From Pseudomonas putida (GTDB lineage Bacteria; Pseudomonadota; Gammaproteobacteria; Pseudomonadales; Pseudomonadaceae): DNA of 64,000 nt. The stretch covers positions 3,426,501 to 3,490,500 of the forward strand of contig NZ_CP109603.1 in assembly GCF_025905425.1 (NCBI RefSeq). The letters run 5' to 3'. Below, in pieces: positions 32,207 to 40,561 of this stretch; position 1 is the stretch's first letter, and the number at the start of each line of letters is the position of its first letter. The notes under the pieces are model-generated. The model saw nothing but the letters and a program-made list of their open reading frames with translations, searched no databases and had not been told where the DNA came from. The position numbers were made by a program, and so were the translations under genes.

Positions 32207-32231
32207 GACGCGATCCGAACAGGATCGCGTC
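32207..32231 (+). terminator. Inverted repeat after the yqjDEK-like operon
   Basis: GACGCGATCC-GAACA-GGATCGCGTC is a perfect 10-bp stem with no T run, 12 bases after the stop. Confidence 0.5.
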
Positions 32232-32299
32232 AACCTTCAGCTTGCATGGTACCTCTGGACACAGGAAGCTATGCCCATCGACCGACAGGAGATCGAGCC

Positions 32300-33631
32300 T
32301 TGGACTGGCATACCCTGCTGACCCGCGAACGCCTGGGCAAAGCCCTGTACAGCCCCGAAGAGCTCGGGCGCAGCCCCTTCCACAAAGACCACGACCGAAT
32401 CATCTTTTCCGGTGCCTTCCGCCGGCTTGGGCGCAAGACCCAGGTGCACCCGGTTTCCAGCAACGACCATATCCACACGCGCCTGACCCACTCTTTGGAA
32501 GTCAGCTGCGTCGGGCGCTCGCTCGGCATGCGGGTTGGCGAAACCTTGCGTGACAGCTTGCCCGACTGGTGCGAGCCCAGTGACCTGGGGATGATCGTGC
32601 AATCGGCCTGCCTGGCCCACGATATTGGCAACCCACCGTTCGGCCATTCTGGCGAAGACGCCATCCGCCACTGGTTCCAGCAGGCGGCGGGGCGTGGCTG
32701 GCTGGACGCCATGAGCGACGACGAGCGCGCCGACTTCCTCAACTTTGAAGGCAATGCCCAAGGCTTTCGCGTCCTCACCCAACTGGAGTATCACCAGTTC
32801 GACGGGGGCACCCGGTTGACCTACGCCACCCTCGGCACCTACCTCAAGTACCCCTGGAGCGCTCGCCATGCCGATGCCCTGGGCTACAAGAAACACAAAT
32901 TCGGCAGCTACCAGAGCGAACTGCCCCTGCTCGAACAGATCGCACGCAAACTCGGCCTGCCGCAACTGGAGGACCAGCGCTGGGCCCGCCATCCGCTGGT
33001 CTACTTGATGGAAGCCGCGGATGACATCTGTTACGCGCTGATCGATCTGGAAGACGGCGTGGAAATGGAGTTGCTGGAGTATGGGGAGGTCGAGGCGCTG
33101 CTGCTCGACCTGGTGGGCGATGACTTGCCGGAGACTTATCGTCAACTCGGCCCCCGCGACTCGCGGCGACGCAAACTGGCGATCCTGCGCGGCAAGGCCA
33201 TCGAACACCTGACCAACGCCGCCGCCCGCGCCTTCGTCGAGCAGCAGAAGGCGCTGCTCGCCGGGCACCTGGGCGGCGATCTGGTCGAGCACATGCACGG
33301 CCCGGCCAAACACTGCGTACTGCAAGCCAAGGACATGGCGCGCAACAAGATCTTCCAGGACAAACGCAAGACCCTGCACGAGATTGGCGCCTACACCACG
33401 CTCGAAATCCTCTTGAACACCTTCTGTGGCGCGGCCCTCGAACAACATGGCGGCCGCACGCCCTCGTTCAAGAGCCGGCGTGTACTCGACCTGATCGGCA
33501 ACAATGCACCGGACCCTCATGGTTCATTGCACAGCGCCTTCCTGCGCATGATCGACTTCATCGCCGGGATGACCGACAGCTATGCCAGCGAGATGGCAAG
33601 CGAAATGACGGGGCGCTCAAGCCCGACCTGA
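32300..33631 (+). CDS. dgt: Deoxyguanosinetriphosphate triphosphohydrolase-like protein
   Basis: This 443-aa HD-domain protein has [18 protein letters not shown] (first His), [15 protein letters not shown] (HD pair) and [18 protein letters not shown] (final Asp). Family members hydrolyse dNTPs to nucleoside and triphosphate. The TTG at 32300 with AGGAGAT 8 bases upstream gives 443 aa, the length I recall for the P. aeruginosa homolog. The ATG at 32246 would add 18 unsupported residues. It is the last intact core gene before the insertion. Confidence 0.88.
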   Translation: MDWHTLLTRERLGKALYSPEELGRSPFHKDHDRIIFSGAFRRLGRKTQVHPVSSNDHIHTRLTHSLEVSCVGRSLGMRVGETLRDSLPDWCEPSDLGMIVQSACLAHDIGNPPFGHSGEDAIRHWFQQAAGRGWLDAMSDDERADFLNFEGNAQGFRVLTQLEYHQFDGGTRLTYATLGTYLKYPWSARHADALGYKKHKFGSYQSELPLLEQIARKLGLPQLEDQRWARHPLVYLMEAADDICYALIDLEDGVEMELLEYGEVEALLLDLVGDDLPETYRQLGPRDSRRRKLAILRGKAIEHLTNAAARAFVEQQKALLAGHLGGDLVEHMHGPAKHCVLQAKDMARNKIFQDKRKTLHEIGAYTTLEILLNTFCGAALEQHGGRTPSFKSRRVLDLIGNNAPDPHGSLHSAFLRMIDFIAGMTDSYASEMASEMTGRSSPT

Positions 33632-33639
33632 GCCAGGCA

Positions 33640-33670
33640 GGTGCAGCCCGAATGGAGACGCGGCTGCACC
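33640..33670 (+). terminator. Hairpin after the dGTPase-like gene
   Basis: GGTGCAGCC, a 13-base loop, GGCTGCACC, followed by CGTTTACC. This is a probable weak intrinsic terminator. Confidence 0.5.
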
Positions 33671-33913
33671 CGTTTACCTGGGAAACTTCCTACTTGCCTG
33701 ACCATTCGATTAAACACAACGAATAACAATCAATGAAAAGTTACCAAAGAAGGTTTGACACCAAGCCCTACACGCTAATTTCGTAGCCCGATTTGTTTTA
33801 TCCTGTAAGCCATTTCCCATATAGGGTGAATAGCCCATCCTCGCATGCCCGATGACTTCCAACTGGGATAAGGTGCCACCCGTCACCCTCACTCGCCCGC
33901 AGGGAAGTTGAAC

Positions 33914-34078
33914 ATGCACTCCGTATTTATTGTCGACGACCATCCCGTTATCCGCCTGGCCGTCCGTATGTTGCTGGAAAATCAGAACTACAAAATCGTC
34001 GGCGAATCGGACAATGGCGTGGACGCCATGCAACTGATTCGCGAGACCGTCCCCGACCTGGTGAAAGGAATTTTCTAG
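33914..34078 (+). pseudogene. LuxR-type response regulator, 5' fragment cut by insertion
   Basis: A perfect receiver-domain start (MHSVFIVDDHPVIRLAVRML, ... GVDAMQLIRETVPDLV) runs for 50 codons and then ends with four unrelated codons and a stop. Intact homologs continue from PDLV into the strand that holds the phospho-acceptor Asp, so phosphorylation and the whole DNA-binding domain are lost. Base composition falls sharply after the break. The junction lies at about 34064. AGGGAAG 5 bases before the ATG shows the original start is intact. No matching 3' part was seen elsewhere in the window. Confidence 0.8.
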
Positions 34079-34209
34079 ACACAACAGATAAAAATGTTGT
34101 TTTCTCATTATAAATCATGCAGATACAAATTTTTTTGACACCGCAGTTTGACACCAAGTGATGAGAGGCTAGCCTTACCTCCACCTGCTACGGATGTAGG
34201 AATACCATC

Positions 34210-36285
34210 GTGCTGACATGCAAAATCACTGACACAGAGATGATTTTTGAATGGCCGGATGAGGCAGCTGTCAAAGGCACTCAAACCTACACCTGTTCCC
34301 GCGGCAGCGACCACACACTTGCGCAAACGAGGAAGTTTGCCCAATGTGTTATTAACATATGCGCGAGATTGTCCCCCAACAGCTACAACAATGTTTTTAG
34401 GGGGCTCCAGGTAATTATCTCAACGCTCACTACCAACCTTTGGCCAGCGCATAACGATAAAAATGCATGGCAAAACATTATCATAATGATGTATGAAAAA
34501 GCATTACAGCGGCAAGATCAAAGCCTTGGAACTAAAATAACATACTGGAGTGCTGCAGAGAGGATCCTTAAAGAACTCTCTCGCATTGGCGTCATTGCGC
34601 CATCTGTTGTGATCCCCAATACAAAACAGAACACCATTAGTGGTGAGCAGGCCACCCCACCATTAGGGTATAAAACCAAAAAAATCAAAACAGCAAAATC
34701 AACTGAAGACATTCTGCCCAAAAAATTTATGATTGAACGGGATCTAGATGAGCCTGACGATCTCTATTTATCGCGATTCAGAAGTGAACTTGAAAGCAAC
34801 TTAGCGATTGTTTCAAACGCCCTCAAAGGATATTGGGAGGAGATGCGTGCAACGCACGCGATTGGTAACTCTCTCATAGAATCCCTGCCCATTGAAGAGC
34901 GTGAAAAAGTAATAAGCAACAATGGCATTGCTGACAGCGGCGAGCATGTCTGCTCCCCTTCCAATCCTAATGCCCTCTCATGGTTCTTAGCTTTGGCCAA
35001 GCATCAGTTCGAATCTGGGAAAATTAACGCCATTTCTGTTCAAGAGTTAACGCGCAACTCGTTTGGCGTAAGCTCTGGCCGATTGTACGATTTATTTCGA
35101 ATGGCCAAAAGCATCTGCCCAAACAAATATATTAACTCAAAAATGTCGGGTGAGTATGTGAGTCGCCTGACAGGGCTTCTGAGCTTGGTCGATTGCAATG
35201 CAGCCACCGCATTGCTCGTGATAAACAACCCAGTATTTACTGCTGATAGTCTTGCCTCCGCTGATCTCTACATGGAGAATGGCGATTGCTACGTCCAGGT
35301 AGACATGGAACAAGGCCAGGTAAGATTTTCCGTGTCCAAACCACGGGCACGCGCCAGAAAAGTTGCACACTTTAACAAGCTCAGTCGCGAAGTGCTCTCC
35401 GACATCATCGAATGCACCTCCAGCTTGCGCCTCATCCTGAGAAAAAAGAAAAACCGAAACTGGCGCCGCTTGTTTTTGTACATGAACTCAAGAACACCAG
35501 CCAATAGACCAAATAAGGTTAGCAACAACAACAAAGACAAAAATTCTCTTATCAATCGACTAGCTGTCGACTTGAATGCAATCCATACACCTGTAGACTT
35601 GTCGCTTTCAGTTTTGCGTGCGACTGTCGGTATCATCACGTTCTTGAGGACTGGTAGCCTTGCTGTCACTTCCATGATACTGGGAAACAGTATTGAAGTA
35701 ACTGAATCAAATTACGTGCCACGGTGGCTTGTGCGAAGATTCGGTAACCGAACACTGAGGATTCTGGCTCAGAAGTTGATCGTCGTTGCTACACATGGAC
35801 ATCCATGGGCGCAAGCTGCAAGTGATTTTCTCCATTCAGACGATCTGCACCGTTTCATCGTGCGCATCCTGAATGAGGCCACGGGCAATGACCCTTTCGC
35901 CGTAGTTGCTCGAAAAAAGCTGGGAGGTAGTAGCGGCAAAACAGACTTTAAGAAACCTGTTAAGGGTGAGCTTCATTTTCATACACATCCTGAGATCTTG
36001 GCAGCCCTTTACTCGTATGAGAAAAAAGTAGCCACCCTTCCTGTAGATGAGCAAATCCGAATTGATGCCGACACCGGACTTAGTCACCAAGCGGTGTGTA
36101 GCATTGCGCGCTTATCGCGGCTTGCTGCTGAACTTGACATTGACGCTGCGAGCGAAGACGAAGTTCAAATCGCGCTCAACTTCGCTGGCGACTCTTTAGA
36201 CGAACTGAAAGCTGCTCATAATCAAGCGCTGAAAGAGGTTTCTTATTACGACGCAATTTTCATCAATGCCGACTCCCCTCGATAG
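34210..36285 (+). CDS. Large protein of the recombination module, 691 aa
   Basis: This is the first gene of a four-gene unit at the left end of the insertion. The protein is mostly helical. A basic segment is seen at ~400-440 (ILRKKKNRNWRRLFLYMNSR). A late conserved-looking part (FLRTGSLAVTSMILGN, RWLVRRFGNRTLRILAQKL, LHFHTHPEILAALYSYEKK) recalls recombinase accessory proteins, but I find no complete R-K-H-R-H-Y set. It starts with GTG at 34210 after TAGGAAT; an internal ATG at 34240 is possible. There are 26 bases to the next gene. It probably acts with the two tyrosine recombinases downstream in site-specific insertion. It could be a degenerate recombinase or DNA-binding partner. AT-rich relative to the core. 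Confidence 0.7.
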   Translation: MLTCKITDTEMIFEWPDEAAVKGTQTYTCSRGSDHTLAQTRKFAQCVINICARLSPNSYNNVFRGLQVIISTLTTNLWPAHNDKNAWQNIIIMMYEKALQRQDQSLGTKITYWSAAERILKELSRIGVIAPSVVIPNTKQNTISGEQATPPLGYKTKKIKTAKSTEDILPKKFMIERDLDEPDDLYLSRFRSELESNLAIVSNALKGYWEEMRATHAIGNSLIESLPIEEREKVISNNGIADSGEHVCSPSNPNALSWFLALAKHQFESGKINAISVQELTRNSFGVSSGRLYDLFRMAKSICPNKYINSKMSGEYVSRLTGLLSLVDCNAATALLVINNPVFTADSLASADLYMENGDCYVQVDMEQGQVRFSVSKPRARARKVAHFNKLSREVLSDIIECTSSLRLILRKKKNRNWRRLFLYMNSRTPANRPNKVSNNNKDKNSLINRLAVDLNAIHTPVDLSLSVLRATVGIITFLRTGSLAVTSMILGNSIEVTESNYVPRWLVRRFGNRTLRILAQKLIVVATHGHPWAQAASDFLHSDDLHRFIVRILNEATGNDPFAVVARKKLGGSSGKTDFKKPVKGELHFHTHPEILAALYSYEKKVATLPVDEQIRIDADTGLSHQAVCSIARLSRLAAELDIDAASEDEVQIALNFAGDSLDELKAAHNQALKEVSYYDAIFINADSPR

Positions 36286-36311
36286 CTCGCCTGCGAAAAG
36301 GAAACACTGAC

Positions 36312-38462
36312 ATGACTAGAAAAAAATCAATAAAGCTTACCGATGATGAACGAATTGAAGAGCTCATCAACAGGGCACGAAAGCTGTTGCCTAAAAAAAA
36401 CGTAAGCTATACAGCAGACTGGTTGAAATCAGGCGGAATAGGCAGTGATCACTGGGTAGTCGTAGAAAATTATGAGGAAAACACAACACTGACCATTCGA
36501 TTTGATGACTATTTGCCAGATGGAACCTTATTGACTGAACCGAAAAATATTCGCTTGTTATCCACCATACAAAGAGTAGCTTTTCATTTGAGAATGGGAG
36601 ATCTTCAGCATTTTCATGGATGGCACAAGCAATGGCTGCGAGTCATCGACACCTCTGTGAATCTTGCAAGATGGCTTGTACTTAAAACACCGGTTTTCCA
36701 ACCTCAGAAATATGGCTTCGCCTTGCTGACTGACGATCACATGCAAGCCTACTTCAAAGACTTCGCCCAAGGAGGGATCAACAACACTCTGAAGCTTGAA
36801 GTAAGATTTTTGGAGATGTTGCACAGCCAGATCAAGAGCAGCCTTTCTCTAGAGGAAGTTTTGCAAAACCGAAACCCTCTCGATGAACAGTTTATTCTCC
36901 AGTCAGCCCATTGGTTGAACAGCCAAAATGCATACATTTTAGCCAAACGCCTCAAAGCACGAGTAATTTCAAGAAAGTATCTAGAATCCTTGCTTGGCTG
37001 TTCTTCACAACTCTTCGATAGATATCAAAGCATAGCAAACCTCCTCAATCAGTTCGATCTACGCTATTACTCTGATCCTGCGAAGGTTGAGCTCTTCGCC
37101 CCAGAAGACCGACGCACCATAAACAATCCCAGTTCAATTGTGCGTAGAACAATGTATACCCACAGGAAGGAGCTTCGTATTTTTGCGTCCGCCCACAATC
37201 TTTTACCAGACGAAATCCCTTACCTATCCGAATCAACTTTTAAAGAAAATCATCATGAAATTCTAGCGCCTAACGGACACACACAACTCATACCATTGGA
37301 AATAGGTCTTGGCGCCTTAAACAAGGCTGCGGAAATGATAATCGTATATGGCAATCAAATTGTCGAGGCCGTTTCTTTTTTTGCCGAACAGTACACACAT
37401 TTAATGGCAACGACATCTCAAACACGATGCACCAGAAAAATAAATAAACTTGCCACATTGCACAGACTTAAGTGGCCCGCATCTCTTGAGTTTGGAGGCG
37501 TCTCTCTATTTGAACGCTACAACGTAGTTTCTTTCGCCTCTCAATCTCGTACACTCAACATCAAAGAGGGTATTTCACTCAAGACTCTTCATCAAGCATT
37601 TTACGGTGCCTGCGCACTTCTGATTGGCATGTGCAAGCCCGTTCGCGAGGGAGAATTACACAAACTCCAGCTCGACTGCCTGGACTCCGAGTTTGAAGAT
37701 GGAGGTGCCCTTCTAGTTCAACATTTGGGCAAAAGTGGTGTTATGGACGAACGCCAGATCATTAAGCGTCCAATTCCATTTCTTGTCGCCCGAGCTGTCC
37801 AATTACTGCAGTTAATGTCAAGTAAGCTACGAGAGATTTATGGTGATACAGACGGCCCTATGATAGATCGCCTTTTCTATATTCCACACCGTTACATTGC
37901 GGCATCGAGAGGTAAGGTTCTGGGAGAAACACTTAATACTGCCATCGATACGTTCTGCCTACTTCTCAACCTTCCTCGTGACCAAAATCGACAACCATGG
38001 AAGATTCGAGTTCATGAAATGCGAAAATTCTTCCTCTTGGTGATGTATAAGCATCACAATGGCGAATTACGTCGGACTCTGGGCTATGCTGCCGGCCACA
38101 TTAGCGAAGATCAAATTGATGAATATACCGCCTTCTCACATGACGATCCTGAAAGCGTTAAATATGAAAGCGAATGCGTTAGTGATCTGCTGGTCTCCCT
38201 GGAGCTAGGTCAAGTCGTCCCAGAAGGGCACGAGGGACTCAAGGCACTCTACGCTCATGTATGCAAGCATTTTGGTGTCGCCAAGCTGCAAAGCTTGGGT
38301 CACGAGAATTTCATTCGTTTCCTCAACATGCTGCAGCGGGATGGCACATACAAAAGCACAGTGTACACTGCAGAGATCAAAAGCTCCGATGGCACCCTGA
38401 CAACCATGGAGTTCGCCATCAAATTCGAAGGATTGCAAGATGACCAATTCGACCGAGGATAA
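36312..38462 (+). CDS. Large tyrosine recombinase, 716 aa
   Basis: The C-terminal ~280 residues carry a full tyrosine-recombinase set: Arg445 in CKPVREGEL, a Lys in LGKSGV, H568-x-x-R571 in HEMRKFF, His596 in YAAGHIS and the nucleophile Tyr605 in IDEYTAF. The ~440-residue N-terminal part is unrecognised and much longer than in phage integrases. A large Y-recombinase next to a second Y-recombinase and a small protein is the plan of Tn554-type elements and of the Gamma-Mobile-Trio; I cannot choose between them from memory. The start has AAAAGGAAAC upstream. It overlaps the next gene by 23 bases. Confidence 0.8.
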   Translation: MTRKKSIKLTDDERIEELINRARKLLPKKNVSYTADWLKSGGIGSDHWVVVENYEENTTLTIRFDDYLPDGTLLTEPKNIRLLSTIQRVAFHLRMGDLQHFHGWHKQWLRVIDTSVNLARWLVLKTPVFQPQKYGFALLTDDHMQAYFKDFAQGGINNTLKLEVRFLEMLHSQIKSSLSLEEVLQNRNPLDEQFILQSAHWLNSQNAYILAKRLKARVISRKYLESLLGCSSQLFDRYQSIANLLNQFDLRYYSDPAKVELFAPEDRRTINNPSSIVRRTMYTHRKELRIFASAHNLLPDEIPYLSESTFKENHHEILAPNGHTQLIPLEIGLGALNKAAEMIIVYGNQIVEAVSFFAEQYTHLMATTSQTRCTRKINKLATLHRLKWPASLEFGGVSLFERYNVVSFASQSRTLNIKEGISLKTLHQAFYGACALLIGMCKPVREGELHKLQLDCLDSEFEDGGALLVQHLGKSGVMDERQIIKRPIPFLVARAVQLLQLMSSKLREIYGDTDGPMIDRLFYIPHRYIAASRGKVLGETLNTAIDTFCLLLNLPRDQNRQPWKIRVHEMRKFFLLVMYKHHNGELRRTLGYAAGHISEDQIDEYTAFSHDDPESVKYESECVSDLLVSLELGQVVPEGHEGLKALYAHVCKHFGVAKLQSLGHENFIRFLNMLQRDGTYKSTVYTAEIKSSDGTLTTMEFAIKFEGLQDDQFDRG

Positions 38463-38979
38463 CATTGAGGCACGCCTAGACTGGCTCAATCGCATCATTT
38501 CGCATGAAATTACGCCCAATGATGCTGAAGTTGAAGCGCTGTCTGATCTTCGTACATTCCTAGCATTCGCCATCAAGGGGTGCTTCACTCAAAAGGCGTA
38601 CAACACCATCAAGGCGTTCACCGTAAAGCACCGGAGCATTGCCACGCCGCATCACTATCCAAATACCTGGGAATACCTCAAAGAGTTGAGAACGCTAGCG
38701 CACCATGAAACCGCAGCTAAAGCAAGGCTTGTTGAGGGAGAAAGAAATTTAAAGGATTTGGAAAACCGAGCCTTATTGGAAGCTCATTTATGCGGCATGG
38801 CTTACATAGATGCGTATGAATTTATTCGCTCCCTACTCAAAGAACCATCACTATCCGGCCTTCTCGAAGCAAAGATAGAAAATTTCATATCTATTACTAA
38901 CGTTAAATACGCTCACATCACCTCACATGCGGCCCGAGAGGGCGGAGTCCTCCAGGTCATTCAGGGAGGCAAACCGTAA
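38440..38979 (+). CDS. Small helical protein of the recombination module, 179 aa
   Basis: This is a 179-aa, highly charged, helical and probably coiled-coil protein (residues 85-115, HHETAAKARLVEGERNLKDL). It overlaps the upstream recombinase by 23 bases and the downstream one by a single base (TAATG), so it is translationally locked into the module. Size and position resemble the small third component (TnpC of Tn554; GmtX of the Gamma-Mobile-Trio). No catalytic motif is visible. A role as a directionality or assembly factor is inference. Confidence 0.7.
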   Translation: MTNSTEDNIEARLDWLNRIISHEITPNDAEVEALSDLRTFLAFAIKGCFTQKAYNTIKAFTVKHRSIATPHHYPNTWEYLKELRTLAHHETAAKARLVEGERNLKDLENRALLEAHLCGMAYIDAYEFIRSLLKEPSLSGLLEAKIENFISITNVKYAHITSHAAREGGVLQVIQGGKP

Positions 38980-40460
38980 TGGCGCAGCTTTATAGATTAT
39001 TAAACGACATCAAACTACCGACTGGCGCTTCGCCTACGATGCGCACCAAACAGCACATCGTCACTTACTCAAAAATTAAATCCCTGCCGTTGATGTTTTG
39101 GCCTAATGGCACGCCTTGCCACCTGGTGAACCTTTGGCTCATGGAAATTGCGCTCAGCAGTTCTGGCAAAGAGTCTGCAAAAACCGACGCAACATTGATC
39201 ACTCACTTAATACGCTTTTGTTTTACTCGGAACATATCATTTTATGATCTCAGCGATGCATACTTTAAAATATTTTCGCGAGAGCTTACTAACGAAACGA
39301 AACCTGGAATTACCCAGACTACTCGCCCCGCTCGACTTTCCAATCAAACTTATTCCATCCAGCAAATCAGCTTAAACTTTCTGCTCTGGATACAACAGAA
39401 TCACCCTCCCTACAACCACCTGCCTTTGATTGGCGAAGCGACTGACCAGCCTCGTGTAATCATTGAATTTAGATACTCCGCCTACAGCAACCGCAAATAC
39501 CTTTGGCATACAGACCTCGTGACTAAGGAACCCCCTTTAAACGACAAGCTCCCTATTCCAGACAAATACATCGCAAAGCTAAGAGCGGCAGTTTTTCAAC
39601 GCTATCACAAGCTAATCAAGCGTTCACTGAAGCCCGATGGATCATCCAACAAAAACATGATGGCGATCTTGAAGTACCTTTATAGTCGCCGCATGTTCAC
39701 GATTAACATGATGACTAATTTCGGATTGCGCCCTGAAGAACTGGAGGAGATGCCACTTAATGATAACTCAAACATCATGAATACACTTTGCGTTGTTTTG
39801 CCAATAAAAAAGACCCGACACCAGAGCATACACCGTCGATTAACAGTCACCATGGGACTTGCGGTGACACTGCAAGCTTACTTCGATGATCGTGAAGAAT
39901 TCGTAAATCATCTGATCACTCTCAAAAAACTTTCAACACCACCTAACAACATCCTTCTCGGCAAGGATGGCTCACCTCTAATCAAAGCTTCCTTGACAAA
40001 AGAATTTGACAGGTTGTGCATAGACGCTGAACTGGACGACAGAAAAGTCTGCCTTTCAATGTTTCGTCATAGGTTTATAAGCCGGGAGGTTAAGGCCGAG
40101 CTCCTTCTCCGCTTCCAAAAAAAACCCGAGCTTATGGCCGAGCTCACCCCAACTCTCAAGGAGAATGTTGCCCGAGCGGTGATGCCTAAGACTGGTCATC
40201 GCAGGCCCGAGTCGATATGGCACTACGTCGACGAGCAGTACAAACTTCTGTCCACTCCGGATTCGCACGAAGCACTTCAGACAATCAAGGATGACTTGGA
40301 ACACACCAAGAATGCACTGGAAGACCTTACATTCCGCCAACATTTTAACACTAAAGATCAGACGGCTAGCGATCTTGAGGGCATGCGCCGAATGATCCGT
40401 GATATAGAAGAGCGCCTTTATAGTGCCGAAACACGAAAACGCAAGGATGATGCCCCGTGA
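38979..40460 (+). CDS. Tyrosine recombinase/integrase, 493 aa
   Basis: The C-terminal half holds Arg251 in NFGLRPEEL, a basic strand pair PIKKTRHQSIHRR, Arg363 in SMFRHRF, His407 in KTGHRR and the nucleophile Tyr416 in SIWHYVDEQY. The first His of the usual HxxR box is Ser here (SxFR). Some active recombinases tolerate this change, but it may lower activity. The N-terminal ~200 residues look like an arm or core binding domain, and the tail (~430-490) is a predicted coiled coil (EDLEHTKNALEDL, MRRMIRDIEERL). It is the last gene of the four-gene unit and converges with the zinc-hook ATPase gene. Confidence 0.82.
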   Translation: MAQLYRLLNDIKLPTGASPTMRTKQHIVTYSKIKSLPLMFWPNGTPCHLVNLWLMEIALSSSGKESAKTDATLITHLIRFCFTRNISFYDLSDAYFKIFSRELTNETKPGITQTTRPARLSNQTYSIQQISLNFLLWIQQNHPPYNHLPLIGEATDQPRVIIEFRYSAYSNRKYLWHTDLVTKEPPLNDKLPIPDKYIAKLRAAVFQRYHKLIKRSLKPDGSSNKNMMAILKYLYSRRMFTINMMTNFGLRPEELEEMPLNDNSNIMNTLCVVLPIKKTRHQSIHRRLTVTMGLAVTLQAYFDDREEFVNHLITLKKLSTPPNNILLGKDGSPLIKASLTKEFDRLCIDAELDDRKVCLSMFRHRFISREVKAELLLRFQKKPELMAELTPTLKENVARAVMPKTGHRRPESIWHYVDEQYKLLSTPDSHEALQTIKDDLEHTKNALEDLTFRQHFNTKDQTASDLEGMRRMIRDIEERLYSAETRKRKDDAP

Positions 40461-40561
40461 AACCGTTCTCACAGCCAGGTTGCCGGTGGCATAAGTCTTC
40501 GGCGAAAGCGGAACCTTGAAGCTGATCAGACAAACGTTGACCAACGCCTAAAGTCGGTGGG

